A stretch of DNA of 64,000 bases, taken from positions 992,001 through 1,056,000 of the forward strand of contig NZ_CP158016.1 of assembly GCF_046254905.1 (NCBI RefSeq), read 5' to 3'. The position numbers were made by a program, and so were the translations under genes. The notes below the pieces were generated by a model that saw only the letters and a list, made by a program, of their open reading frames with translations, was not told where the DNA came from and did not search any database. The first letter of the stretch is position 1, and each line of letters begins with the position of its first letter. Shown piece after piece: positions 15,556 to 24,225 of the stretch. The DNA comes from Pseudaeromonas aegiceratis (GTDB lineage: Bacteria; Pseudomonadota; Gammaproteobacteria; Enterobacterales; Aeromonadaceae).

Positions 15556-16128
15556 ATGATCAAGCTGGTGGTGGTGTATCACAGTGGCTACGGCCATACC
15601 GAGCAGCAGGCCAAGGCGGTGGCCGAGGGCGCCCGGGGGGAGGAAGGGGTGCAGGTGGAGGTGATGAAGATCAGCCCCGAGGGGGATCTGTCCGATGATC
15701 AGTGGCAGGCGCTGGGGCAGGCGAAGGCCATCATCTTCGGCTCGCCCACCTACATGGGCTCCGTCTCCTGGCAATTCAAGAAGTTTGCCGATGCCTCCAG
15801 CAAGCCCTGGTTCGGCGAGCAGTGGAAGGACAAGCTGGCGGCGGGCTTCACCAACTCCGCCAGCATGAACGGCGACAAGCTCTCCACCCTGCACTATCTG
15901 TTCACCCTGGCCATGCAGCACGGCATGCTGTGGGTGGGGCTGGGGCTGCTGCCGGCCAACCGTCAATCGTCCGGTCGCAACGATCCCAACTGGCTGGGCA
16001 GCTTCTGCGGCGCCATGGCCCAGAGCCCGTCGGATGTGGGGCCCGACGAGGGGCCGCTGCCCGGCGATCTGGCCACCGCCAAGCTGCTGGGGGCCCGGGT
16101 GGCCCAACAGGCCAAGCGGCTGGGGTGA
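15556..16128 (+). CDS. Flavodoxin-family FMN protein, WrbA-like
   Basis: 190-aa flavoprotein, probably an NAD(P)H-quinone oxidoreductase or related FMN reductase. The N-terminal strand-loop VVYHSGYGHTEQQAKAVAEGA is the FMN phosphate-binding region, and IIFGSPTYMGSVSWQFKKFAD and GFTNSASMNGDK are typical of the WrbA/NADPH-dependent FMN reductase fold. GGAG lies eight bases before the ATG. The gene stands alone between the IS and a strong terminator. Catalytic role and partner are not determined. Confidence 0.8.
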   Translation: MIKLVVVYHSGYGHTEQQAKAVAEGARGEEGVQVEVMKISPEGDLSDDQWQALGQAKAIIFGSPTYMGSVSWQFKKFADASSKPWFGEQWKDKLAAGFTNSASMNGDKLSTLHYLFTLAMQHGMLWVGLGLLPANRQSSGRNDPNWLGSFCGAMAQSPSDVGPDEGPLPGDLATAKLLGARVAQQAKRLG

Positions 16129-16148
16129 TGCCAGCGCGAAAGACACGG

Positions 16149-16171
16149 GCCCGCCCTCTGGCGGGCTTTTT
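16149..16171 (+). terminator. Rho-independent terminator
   Basis: GCCCGCC-CTCT-GGCGGGC followed by five T, 20 bp after the flavodoxin-family gene. Confidence 0.9.
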
Positions 16172-16248
16172 CTTGTCCGGCCTGCGCTGGATCATGCCCG
16201 GTCGTGGCCCGAGTGACTAGAATGCCCGCCTGCAAAAACGGAGGGCCT

Positions 16249-17193
16249 ATGGAACTGCATCAACAGGTGAACATGCTGGGACAGGATCTGCAGCGGCGCT
16301 ATGGCGAGAAGATCCACAAGCTCTCCTTGCACGGCGCCTTCACCTGCCCCAACCGGGATGGCACCCTGGGGCGCGGCGGCTGCACCTTCTGCAACGTGGC
16401 CTCCTTCGTGGATGAGTCCGCCCAGGTGCTGCCCATCGCCCAGCAGCTGCAGGCCCGCGCCAAGGAGGCCGACCGCGCCCGCCGCTACCTGGCCTATTTC
16501 CAGGCCTACACCAGCACCTATGCCGAGGTGGCCTACCTCAAACAGATGTATGAGGAGGCCCTGGGGGCGGCGGACATGGTGGGGCTGTGTGTCGGCACCC
16601 GGCCCGACTGCGTGCCGGATGCGGTGCTGGATCTGTTGGCCGGCTACCAGGCCCAGGGCTTTGAGATCTGGCTGGAGCTGGGGCTGCAGAGCGCCAACGA
16701 TGCCACCTTGCACCGCATCAACCGGGGCCACGACTACCGGGCCTACGAGAGCGCCGTGCTGCGGGCCCGGGCCCGTGGCCTCAAGATCTGCACCCACCTC
16801 ATCGTCGGCCTGCCCGGCGAGCAGGCCATGGACAGCCTGGCGACCCTCCAACAGGTGGTGAGCACCGGCACCCAGGGCATCAAGCTGCACCCGCTGCACG
16901 TGGTGGCCGGCAGCACCCTGGCCAAGGCCTGGCAGGCCGGGCGCCTGCCGGTGCTGACCGAGGCAGACTATGTGGATGCCGCCTGCGCCATGATCCGCCA
17001 TACCCCGCCAGAGGTGGTCTATCACAGGGTCTCGGCGGCCGCTCGCGCCCCCACCCTGCTGGCGCCGGCCTGGTGCGAGAACCGCTGGAGCGCCATGGTG
17101 GCCATCAGCCGGGCGCTGTCCCGCCTGGGCCCACAAGGCAGCGCCCTGGACCGTCCGTTTGTCTTTACTCCAGTTCCCCGCCGTCAAGCTTGA
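16249..17193 (+). CDS. yhcC: Radical SAM protein, YhcC family
   Basis: 314-aa radical S-adenosylmethionine protein of the TIGR01212 type. The cluster-binding cysteines lie in FTCPNRDGTLGRGGCTFCN near residue 30. CVGTRPDCVPD, LELGLQSANDATLHRINRGHD and IVGLPGE are the barrel landmarks. GGAGG (16240-16244) supports ATG 16249. In E. coli yhcC neighbours arcB, and the same pairing is kept here with arcB 98 bp downstream. The substrate is unknown. Confidence 0.92.
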   Translation: MELHQQVNMLGQDLQRRYGEKIHKLSLHGAFTCPNRDGTLGRGGCTFCNVASFVDESAQVLPIAQQLQARAKEADRARRYLAYFQAYTSTYAEVAYLKQMYEEALGAADMVGLCVGTRPDCVPDAVLDLLAGYQAQGFEIWLELGLQSANDATLHRINRGHDYRAYESAVLRARARGLKICTHLIVGLPGEQAMDSLATLQQVVSTGTQGIKLHPLHVVAGSTLAKAWQAGRLPVLTEADYVDAACAMIRHTPPEVVYHRVSAAARAPTLLAPAWCENRWSAMVAISRALSRLGPQGSALDRPFVFTPVPRRQA

Positions 17194-17291
17194 TCCAGCA
17201 TCGGCTTTTGCGATAACACCACAGTCAGGGGCCAGGCGGCCTGCTATCATGTCCGCTTTGCCAAGCCTGTCGCTATTGTCGAGATCCGAGC

Positions 17292-19607
17292 ATGAAAACC
17301 TGGGCGCAGTATTACGTTAATGGTCTCACCCGGTTGGGCATCATCCGTTTCAGCCTGCTGTTGGCGTCCTTTGTCATCCTGTTGGCGGTGATGATCCAGG
17401 TGGGGGTGACCCTGCTGTTGCGGGGCACGGTGGAGTTTGTGGATCTGGTGCGATCCATCTTCTTCGGCCTGCTGGTGACCCCCTGGGCCGCCTACTTTCT
17501 CACCGCCGTGGTGGATGAACTGGAAGACTCCCGACAGCGGTTGAAGGACATGGTCAACAAGCTGCAGGAGATGCGGGATCGGGACAAGGCGCTCAACGAA
17601 CAGCTGCAGCTCAACATCAGCCAGCTGCACCAGCAGATGGACGAGACCCGACGGGCCGAGATCGCCCAGGAGCGGGCCATGGAGGAGCTGGAGGCGGAGG
17701 TGTTGCGCCGGGAGGCGGCCCAGCGCGAGCTGCAGTCCCGCGGCGCCCTGTGGCGCTCCTTCATCGATAACTCGCCGGACCTGGTCTATTACCGTAACGA
17801 GCACGGCCGCTTCTCCGGCTGCAACCGCGCCATGGAGCAGCTGGTGGGCCTGTCTGAGGCCCAGCTCATCGGCATGCTGCCCCATCAGATCTATCCCAGG
17901 CCGGTGGCGGAGAAGGTGGTGGAGACCGACCGTCAGGTGCTGGAGAAGAAGGAGGCGGTGACCTACGAGCAGTGGCTCAATTTTCCCAACGGCCGCAAGG
18001 CCTGCTTCGAAATTCACAAGCTGCCCTTCTACGACGAGAAGGGCCATCATCTGGGGCTGCTGGGCTTCGGCCGGGACATCACGGAGCACAAGGCCTATCA
18101 GGAGCAACTGGAGACGGCCAGCCGCGACAAGACCAGCTTCATCTCCACCATCAGCCACGAGCTGCGCACCCCCCTCAACGGCGTGGTGGGTTTGAGTCGC
18201 ATCCTGCTGGACACCGAGCTGAACCCGCTGCAGCGTCAGCACCTGAACACCATTCACCTGAGCGCCGTCACCCTGGGCAACATCTTCAACGACATCATCG
18301 ACCTGGACAAGCTGGACCGGCATCGCCTGGAGATCGCCCCGGCCCCCCTGGACTTGTCCATGTTCCTGCAGGACATCGAGAGCCTGACCCGGCTGATGGC
18401 CGAGCAGAAGGGGCTCTACCTGCACTTCGACGTGGATGGCGAGATCCCTGAGCGGGTCAACGCCGACGGCACCCGGCTGCGGCAGATCCTATGGAACCTG
18501 GCGGGCAACGCCATCAAGTTCACCGAGCAGGGGGGCATCACCTTGCGCATCCTGTTCCAGCCGCCCCAGAACGAGCACCTCAAGGTGCGCATCGAGGTGG
18601 AGGACACCGGCATCGGCATCCCGGCCAGCGAGCTGGAGAACATCTTCGCCATGTACTATCAGCTCAACGGCGACAAGCATGCCACCGGCTCCGGCATCGG
18701 CCTGGCGGTGACCCGCCAGTTGGTGCTGGCCATGGGGGGCGAGATCGGGGTGGAGAGCGAGCTGGGGCAGGGGACCTGCTTCTGGCTGGAGCTGGACTTG
18801 CCCCTGCTCACCGAGCCGCCCCTGGAGTTGGAAGAGAGTGGCGAGGTGCCCCCCCTGAAGATACTGCTGGTGGAGGACGTGGAGCTCAACATCACCGTGG
18901 CCACCGCCCTGCTGCACAAGTTCGGTCACGAGACGGTGGCGGCCCGCACCGGTGCCGAGGCCCTGGCCCTGTTCCAGCCCAAGGCGTTCGATCTTCTGTT
19001 GCTGGATATCCAACTGCCGGACATGACCGGCTTTGATATCGCCGATGAGCTGCTGCGCCGCCATGATCGCAAGCAGCTGCCCCCCATGGTGGCCTTGACC
19101 GCCAACCTGGTGCGGGACAAGGCGGTCTACGCCGAGCACGGCATCTGCGATGTGATTGGCAAACCCATGTCGGTGAGCAATCTGGCGGAGACCCTGAACG
19201 GCCTGTTTATCTCCCGCAAACCGGTGGAATCCCTGCCGCCGCCCCCCTTGCCGCTGAGCAGACGGGAGAAGGTGCTGGATCTGGTCTTCCTCGACGAATA
19301 TGCCCAGATGGTGGGCAAGCCGGTGCTGGGCCAGGCGGTGACCCTGTTCGAACAGATGCTGCCGGACTATCTGGCCCACTTGGCCACCAACCTCACCGCC
19401 AAGGATCAGAAGGGCATCGTCAGCGAGGCCCACAAGCTCAAGAGTGCCGCCGGGGCCATTGGCCTCAAACGGCTATTTGAGCTGGCCCAGCAGGCCCAGA
19501 GCCCGGATCTGCCGGCCTGGTGGGAGAACATAGGTGACTGGATCGACAGCATCAAACGCACCGCGCCCAAGGATCTGGCCGAGCTGCAGCACTGGCTTAA
19601 GGAGTAG
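17292..19607 (+). CDS. arcB: Aerobic respiration control sensor kinase ArcB
   Basis: Inner-membrane tripartite hybrid kinase that senses quinone redox state and phosphorylates ArcA under low oxygen; 771 aa. Two membrane helices (about 20-43 and 56-76) are followed by a coiled coil (78-150) and a PAS domain (~155-265). The kinase H-box is TISHELRTPLNG with H289; the receiver aspartate is D572 (LLLDIQLPDMTG); the HPt histidine is H714 (EAHKLKSAAGAIG). The redox cysteines of E. coli ArcB (C180, C241) are retained as C177 and C238. Its partner ArcA is also in this window (25467-26189). dgt follows after three bases. Confidence 0.98.
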   Translation: MKTWAQYYVNGLTRLGIIRFSLLLASFVILLAVMIQVGVTLLLRGTVEFVDLVRSIFFGLLVTPWAAYFLTAVVDELEDSRQRLKDMVNKLQEMRDRDKALNEQLQLNISQLHQQMDETRRAEIAQERAMEELEAEVLRREAAQRELQSRGALWRSFIDNSPDLVYYRNEHGRFSGCNRAMEQLVGLSEAQLIGMLPHQIYPRPVAEKVVETDRQVLEKKEAVTYEQWLNFPNGRKACFEIHKLPFYDEKGHHLGLLGFGRDITEHKAYQEQLETASRDKTSFISTISHELRTPLNGVVGLSRILLDTELNPLQRQHLNTIHLSAVTLGNIFNDIIDLDKLDRHRLEIAPAPLDLSMFLQDIESLTRLMAEQKGLYLHFDVDGEIPERVNADGTRLRQILWNLAGNAIKFTEQGGITLRILFQPPQNEHLKVRIEVEDTGIGIPASELENIFAMYYQLNGDKHATGSGIGLAVTRQLVLAMGGEIGVESELGQGTCFWLELDLPLLTEPPLELEESGEVPPLKILLVEDVELNITVATALLHKFGHETVAARTGAEALALFQPKAFDLLLLDIQLPDMTGFDIADELLRRHDRKQLPPMVALTANLVRDKAVYAEHGICDVIGKPMSVSNLAETLNGLFISRKPVESLPPPPLPLSRREKVLDLVFLDEYAQMVGKPVLGQAVTLFEQMLPDYLAHLATNLTAKDQKGIVSEAHKLKSAAGAIGLKRLFELAQQAQSPDLPAWWENIGDWIDSIKRTAPKDLAELQHWLKE

Positions 19608-19610
19608 GCC

Positions 19611-20960
19611 ATGAGTTCGTCCCTGCTTGCGGCCTATGGCCGCCTGATCCAGGCGCGACGGGACAGCGGCGCCGCCGAGGAGACTCTCTGGGTGGCCACC
19701 GAGCGGGATAGGGCGCGCATCGTGCAAAGCTCGCCGGTGCGCCGCCTGCAGCAGAAGACCCAGGTCTTCGCCCTGGACGTCAAGGCCTCGGTGCGCAGCC
19801 GCCTCACCCACTCCTTGGAGGTGCAGCAGGCCGGGCGCCAGCTGCTGCGGGCCATCGTCGACCGCCAGGCCTGGATGCAGCCCTTGGCCACGCCGCTGCA
19901 GGATCTGCTGGAGATGGCCTGCCTGCTCCACGACGTGGGCAACCCGCCCTTCGGCCACTTCGGCGAGGCGGTGTGCCGTCACTGGCTGGTCAGTCATCTG
20001 GACGAGCTGGCCCGCCAGGCGTTGCCGACGCCTCCCTCCACCCAATGGCCTGCCTTGCGGGCCGATCTGCTGGCCTTTGACGGCAACGCCCAGAGCCTGC
20101 GGCTGGTACACAGCCTGCAGCAGCTGGATCTCACCTACAGCCAGCTGGCGGCGCTGATCAAATATCCCTATCCCGCCGGGGAGGGCAGCAAGGCCGGTTA
20201 CTTCTACAGCGAGGCGCCCCTGATGGCGCGCCTGCAACAGGCCCTGGGACTGAGTGACGGGGTGCGCCATCCCCTGGTCTACCTGATGGAGCTGGCCGAT
20301 GATATCTCCTACTGCATCGCCGATCTGGAGGATGCGGTGGACCGGCGGCTGCTGAGCCAGGCCCGGCTGCTGGCGCACCTGCGGGATGGCGAATGCGAAC
20401 CCTATCTGATCACCCTGCTCACCGCCGCCGAGCAGGCGCCGGAAGGCTTCTTCCCGGCGTTTCGCCGCCGGCTGACCGAGGAGCTGGTGGCCCTGGCCAG
20501 CGAGGGCTTCGTGCAGCAGCAGTCTCGCCTGCTGGCGGGGGAGGCGGTGGCCGGCCTGCTCAGGGATTCACCCGCCGCCAGGGTATTGGCGCGGCTCAAA
20601 CAGGTGGCGCGGGAGCAGGTGTTCAGCCAGCGGGAGGTGGAGGCGCTGGAGTTGCAGGGCCATGCCGCCATCGGAGGCGTGCTGGATCACTACGCCTGCC
20701 TGCTGGCCATGCCGGCGGCCGATTTTGCCGCCCTGGCGCTGGGGGGGCAGTCGGCCCATCCCCTGGCCTTGCGGCTGTACCACAGGTTACCGCCACGCCA
20801 CCTGGCGGCCTATTGCCGGGCGTTGGTCGAGACGGCGCCGGACTTTGCCCTGCCGGCCGAGCGGGAGTGGTATTATCGGGTGCGGCTGATCATGGATTTT
20901 GTCAGCGGCATGACAGATACCTACGTGCTGGAGGAGTACCGGCTGCTGCGAGGTATCTAG
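19611..20960 (+). CDS. dgt: Deoxyguanosinetriphosphate triphosphohydrolase
   Basis: HD-superfamily dNTPase cutting dGTP to deoxyguanosine and triphosphate; 449 aa. The metal-binding HD motif is ACLLHDVGNPPFGHFGE near residue 105, preceded by the R-L-T-H-S-L-E-V histidine segment; MELADDISYCIADLEDAVD supplies the later acidic residues. The ATG is three bases after the arcB stop, with AAGGAG inside arcB, so it is translationally coupled to arcB. E. coli dgt (505 aa) is not linked to arcB. Confidence 0.92.
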   Translation: MSSSLLAAYGRLIQARRDSGAAEETLWVATERDRARIVQSSPVRRLQQKTQVFALDVKASVRSRLTHSLEVQQAGRQLLRAIVDRQAWMQPLATPLQDLLEMACLLHDVGNPPFGHFGEAVCRHWLVSHLDELARQALPTPPSTQWPALRADLLAFDGNAQSLRLVHSLQQLDLTYSQLAALIKYPYPAGEGSKAGYFYSEAPLMARLQQALGLSDGVRHPLVYLMELADDISYCIADLEDAVDRRLLSQARLLAHLRDGECEPYLITLLTAAEQAPEGFFPAFRRRLTEELVALASEGFVQQQSRLLAGEAVAGLLRDSPAARVLARLKQVAREQVFSQREVEALELQGHAAIGGVLDHYACLLAMPAADFAALALGGQSAHPLALRLYHRLPPRHLAAYCRALVETAPDFALPAEREWYYRVRLIMDFVSGMTDTYVLEEYRLLRGI

Positions 20961-20972
20961 CGGAGGCCTGTG

Positions 20973-22130
20973 ATGAAACGACTATGGGGGGCCCTGCTGC
21001 TGTGCGGCTTCAGTGTGAGCCTGCTGGCCAGCCCCTTGAGCGGTGAACGTCTGCGGCCCCACCAGGTGGTGGCCGGTGAAACCTGGGCCAGTCTGGCCCG
21101 CGGTGTCGGGCTGGGCCCACTGCAGCTACGGCAACATTACAATGCCGAGTTGGGGCAGCGCGCCCTGCGTCCCGGCGATCTGGTCTGGCTGCCGGTGCGC
21201 GCCCGCGCGCCGAGCGATGCCGTGGTGCTGCAGGCTCAGCGCCCGCCGCCCCGGCAACGCCCTGCCACCCGCACACAGATGCAAAAGAACAGTCGCTACG
21301 CCTACAAGCGCGGCTTCGTCTTGGATCCCGATCAGCAGAAGGCCAAGACCGCCAGCGTCAAGTTGATGGATGGCTACATGAGCGAGCTGCTGCAATTCTG
21401 GGTGCCCCAGGAGGCGCCGTCGCTGACCTATCTGCAAGGGGACTATCAGTTGCCGCTGTTTGGTGCCCTACCGAAATTTAGCCTGGAGGGGGTGGATCCC
21501 AGCATCCGCTGGCGCAGCTGGTGGCCCGAGTATGGCCTGCATTACGAGCGTGAGCGGCTCGCCAGCAACCTGGGGGTGACCTGGCAGCCCTGGGAGCAAG
21601 GCACCGCCCTGTGGCGGCTCAACGGCAGCCTGGATTATCAGCTGGAGTCGGAACACCGGCGGCTCAGCCTGGGCACTGCCTGGCAGCTGGGGGATCTGGG
21701 GCTGGTGGTGAACCGCTATGCGCCCCTGGGGCCGGGCCACTGGGTCGATCAGACCCAGCGCTGGGAGCGCCCCGCCTCCGGGCAGGAGTGGCGACTGAGC
21801 GGTCGCCTGCCCTTCTATCCGCAATTGGGCCTGACGGCCCGCTATTACAGTTGGCAGGGACGGCGCCTGTCGCTGTTTGGCAGTGGCGATGGCCACAATG
21901 CCGCCGCCGCCACCCAATACGGTTTCACCTACACCCCCATGGACAGCCTGACCCTGAGCTGGCAACAGGAGCGCAACAGCAAGGGGATGTTTCATCAGCA
22001 GTGGCAGCTGGGGGTGAGTCTACCCCTCAATGGCAATTGGCAGGAGTTGTTCGAGTTCAGCCGGCCCAAGGTGGAGCAGGAGCTCTGCCGCCCCTTCTGG
22101 CGGCAGAGCATCATAGCGGTGCAGCGTTAG
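20973..22130 (+). CDS. YchO-like inverse autotransporter beta-barrel protein
   Basis: Outer-membrane protein of about 385 aa. It has a signal peptide (MKRLWGALLLCGFSVSLLAS), a LysM-like segment (HQVVAGETWASLARGVGL to LRPGDLVWLPV, ~30-75) and an inverse-autotransporter/intimin-type barrel (~115-380) with alternating aromatic strands such as WRSWWPEYGLHYE and RYYSWQGRRLSLFG. There is no passenger domain, as in E. coli YchO. GGAGG lies six bases before ATG 20973; a GTG at 20970 is less likely. It follows dgt by 12 bp and its stop overlaps the rfaH stop. Role in adhesion or envelope function is not known. Confidence 0.8.
   Translation: MKRLWGALLLCGFSVSLLASPLSGERLRPHQVVAGETWASLARGVGLGPLQLRQHYNAELGQRALRPGDLVWLPVRARAPSDAVVLQAQRPPPRQRPATRTQMQKNSRYAYKRGFVLDPDQQKAKTASVKLMDGYMSELLQFWVPQEAPSLTYLQGDYQLPLFGALPKFSLEGVDPSIRWRSWWPEYGLHYERERLASNLGVTWQPWEQGTALWRLNGSLDYQLESEHRRLSLGTAWQLGDLGLVVNRYAPLGPGHWVDQTQRWERPASGQEWRLSGRLPFYPQLGLTARYYSWQGRRLSLFGSGDGHNAAAATQYGFTYTPMDSLTLSWQQERNSKGMFHQQWQLGVSLPLNGNWQELFEFSRPKVEQELCRPFWRQSIIAVQR
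22083..22108. other. 10-bp perfect hairpin at the ychO / rfaH junction
   Basis: CTCTGCCGCC (22083-22092) pairs with GGCGGCAGAG (22099-22108) across a 6-nt loop. It is coding sequence of the ychO-like gene and the region just past the rfaH stop. There is no T-run on either side. Confidence 0.6.
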
Positions 22131-22627
22131 GCCTGGCGGCGAAAGCTGAGGTTGCAGAAACTCTGGCAAACCGGCTGGTTGAGCAGCTGCAACAGCAAGA
22201 TGGAGCGCCGCTCGCCGTCCGGCTCCTGATAGATGGCCTGCAGGCCGCTGAAGGGGCCGTCCTGGATGGTGACTGTCTCCCCCTGCCGCGGCAGCTGGTT
22301 AAGCAGCTCCCGCGCCTCGTCATTGTCCTCGTGGCGCATCAGATCGATGACCAGGGGTTGGGGGACCTTCTGCCACTGCTCCCCATAGGTGATGATGCGG
22401 CGCAGGCCGCGGGTGGAGCGCAGTCGGCTGGCGGAAAACTCCTCCAGATCCACATGCACGAACAGGTAGCAGGGGAACATGGGTTCACTGACTTGGCGGA
22501 CCTGTCCTCTTACCAACTTTTCCACCTGGACCTGAGGGTAGTAGCTGTCCACCCCCTGGTTACGCAGGTGCAGTCTGGCGCGCTCTTCTTCTTTGCTCTT
22601 GCAATAGGCCAGATACCAGGTACGCAT
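22127..22627 (-). CDS. rfaH: Transcription antiterminator RfaH
   Basis: NusG paralogue recruited at ops sites to promote elongation and translation of long surface-polysaccharide, haemolysin or conjugation operons. 166 aa (E. coli 162). The NGN domain opens MRTWYLAYCKSKEEERARLHL and continues with VRGQVRQVSEPMFPCYLFVHVD; the KOW/fold-switching domain carries GETVTIQDGPFSGLQAIYQEPDGERRSILLLQLLN. The stop overlaps the stop of the convergent ychO-like gene. No ops-bearing target operon was seen in this window. Confidence 0.95.
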   Translation of the reverse strand: MRTWYLAYCKSKEEERARLHLRNQGVDSYYPQVQVEKLVRGQVRQVSEPMFPCYLFVHVDLEEFSASRLRSTRGLRRIITYGEQWQKVPQPLVIDLMRHEDNDEARELLNQLPRQGETVTIQDGPFSGLQAIYQEPDGERRSILLLQLLNQPVCQSFCNLSFRRQA

Positions 22628-22674
22628 TTTTTTATCCCGTGTTGCTCTTTCCGGATCGAGTCTAACTGCCGGGC

Positions 22675-22703
22675 ATAAAAAAGGCCACGATTGCCGTGGC
22701 CTT
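22675..22703 (-). terminator. Terminator of metNIQ
   Basis: On the minus strand AAGGCCACG-GCAAT-CGTGGCCTT is followed by TTTTAT, 29 bp past the metQ stop and 47 bp before the rfaH start. Confidence 0.88.
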
Positions 22704-22732
22704 GCGCTGTTGCCGGGATCCAGCTGACAGTT

Positions 22733-23533
22733 TTACCAGCCTTTCACCAGGCCGCCGTTGAACAGCTTGTAGGCCGCCTGATAGACCTCTTCGCTCTGGT
22801 AGGCCTGGACGAACTGCTTGACCTTCTCGTCGTTCTGATTGTCTTCACGGGCCACGATCAGGTTGACGTAGGGGGAGTCCTTGTCTTCCACGAACAGGCC
22901 GTCACGGTTGGCCTGCAGGTCCACCTGGGAGGCGTAGGTGTTGTTGATGATGGCCAGATCCACGTCTTCCAGGGAACGGGGCAGCTGCGCCGCTTCCAGC
23001 TCGACGATCTTCAGTTGCTTGGGGTTGTCCACGATATCCAGCACGGTACCGTTGAGACCCACGTTGTCCTTGAGCTTCAGCAGGCCCTGCTTCTGCAGCA
23101 GCAGCAGGGAGCGGCCCAGGTTGGTGGGGTCGTTCGGCACGGCGACCTGAGCGCCGTCGGGCAGCTCGGCCAGGGACTTGATCTTCTTGGAGTAGCCGGC
23201 GATGGGATAGACGAAGGTGTTACCGACGGCCACCAGCTTGAAGCCCCGATCCTTGATCTGGGTGTCCAGGTAGGGCTTGTGCTGGAAGGCGTTGACGTCG
23301 ATGCTGCCATCGTTCAGCGCCACGTTGGGGGTGACATAGTCGCTGAAGGGGACGATCTCGACCTCCAGGCCAAACTTCTCCTTGGCCACTTGCTTGGCCA
23401 CTTCCACGACCTGGGCTTCGGCCCCGGCGATGGCGCCCACCTTGATGTGGTTATCCGCCTTTTGCTCACCGCAACCGCCCAGCAACAGGGTGCCCAGCAG
23501 AACGACGGCGGTGGATTTGAATGATATTGCCAT
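22733..23533 (-). CDS. metQ: Methionine ABC transporter, substrate-binding lipoprotein
   Basis: Captures methionine in the periplasm for MetNI; 266 aa. The signal peptide ends in the lipobox LLGGC, giving a lipidated cysteine at residue 21. The NlpA/MetQ fold is clear: IKVGAIAGAEAQVVEVA, VNAFQHKPYLD, VPNDPTNLGRSLLLLQ and AIINNTYASQVDL. AAGGAG precedes the ATG. Last gene of metN-I-Q, 38 bp after metI. Confidence 0.97.
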   Translation of the reverse strand: MAISFKSTAVVLLGTLLLGGCGEQKADNHIKVGAIAGAEAQVVEVAKQVAKEKFGLEVEIVPFSDYVTPNVALNDGSIDVNAFQHKPYLDTQIKDRGFKLVAVGNTFVYPIAGYSKKIKSLAELPDGAQVAVPNDPTNLGRSLLLLQKQGLLKLKDNVGLNGTVLDIVDNPKQLKIVELEAAQLPRSLEDVDLAIINNTYASQVDLQANRDGLFVEDKDSPYVNLIVAREDNQNDEKVKQFVQAYQSEEVYQAAYKLFNGGLVKGW

Positions 23534-23571
23534 GATGACTCCTTGAGAGGCGGGCGTAGGCCCTTACAGTG

Positions 23572-24225
23572 TTAGCGGTGATCGACCCGTTTGACCAGGT
23601 ATTCGCCCAGGCTCTGGATCAGTTGTACCAGGGCTACCAGGATGAGCACAGTGATCAGCATGATGCTGGGATCGAAGCGCTGGTAGCCGTAACGGATGCC
23701 CACATCCCCCAGGCCACCGCCGCCGATGGCGCCGGCCATGGCCGAATAGTTGACCAGGGTGACTAGCGTGATGGTGATGCTGTTGATGATGCCCGGCAGG
23801 GCCTCGGGCAACAGCACCTTGGTGATGATCTGCCGAGGCAGGGCGCCCATGGCCTGGGCGGCTTCCACCAGACCGGCGGGCACCTCCATCAGGGCGCCTT
23901 CCACCAGACGGGCGACAAAGGGCACGGCCGCCACCGTCAGGGGCACTATGGCTGCCGTGGTGCCGATACTGGTGCCCGTGATGAGGCGGGTCAGGGGGAT
24001 GATGGCCACCAGCAGTATGATGAAGGGCACGGAGCGGCCCAGGTTGACCACTATGCCCAGCAGACGACTCAGTTGCGGACGGGCCAGCACCTGACGGGGC
24101 TTGGTGATGTGTAGCGCCACCCCCAGGGGCAAGCCCAGCAGGGTGCTGAAGGCCGCCGAGCCAAACACCATGTAGAGGGTCTCGCCCAGGGATTGCCAGA
24201 GCAGGTTAATCATGGCTGCGGACAT
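23572..24225 (-). CDS. metI: Methionine ABC transporter, permease
   Basis: Inner-membrane channel of the methionine importer; 217 aa, the same as E. coli MetI. Five hydrophobic helices are visible. The coupling EAA loop is VEAAQAMGALPRQIITKVLLPEALPG (~130-155). RSVPFIILLVAIIPLTR and GTSIGTTAAIVPLTVAA are family blocks. The ATG lies inside metN, overlapping it by 20 bp. Confidence 0.97.
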   Translation of the reverse strand: MSAAMINLLWQSLGETLYMVFGSAAFSTLLGLPLGVALHITKPRQVLARPQLSRLLGIVVNLGRSVPFIILLVAIIPLTRLITGTSIGTTAAIVPLTVAAVPFVARLVEGALMEVPAGLVEAAQAMGALPRQIITKVLLPEALPGIINSITITLVTLVNYSAMAGAIGGGGLGDVGIRYGYQRFDPSIMLITVLILVALVQLIQSLGEYLVKRVDHR

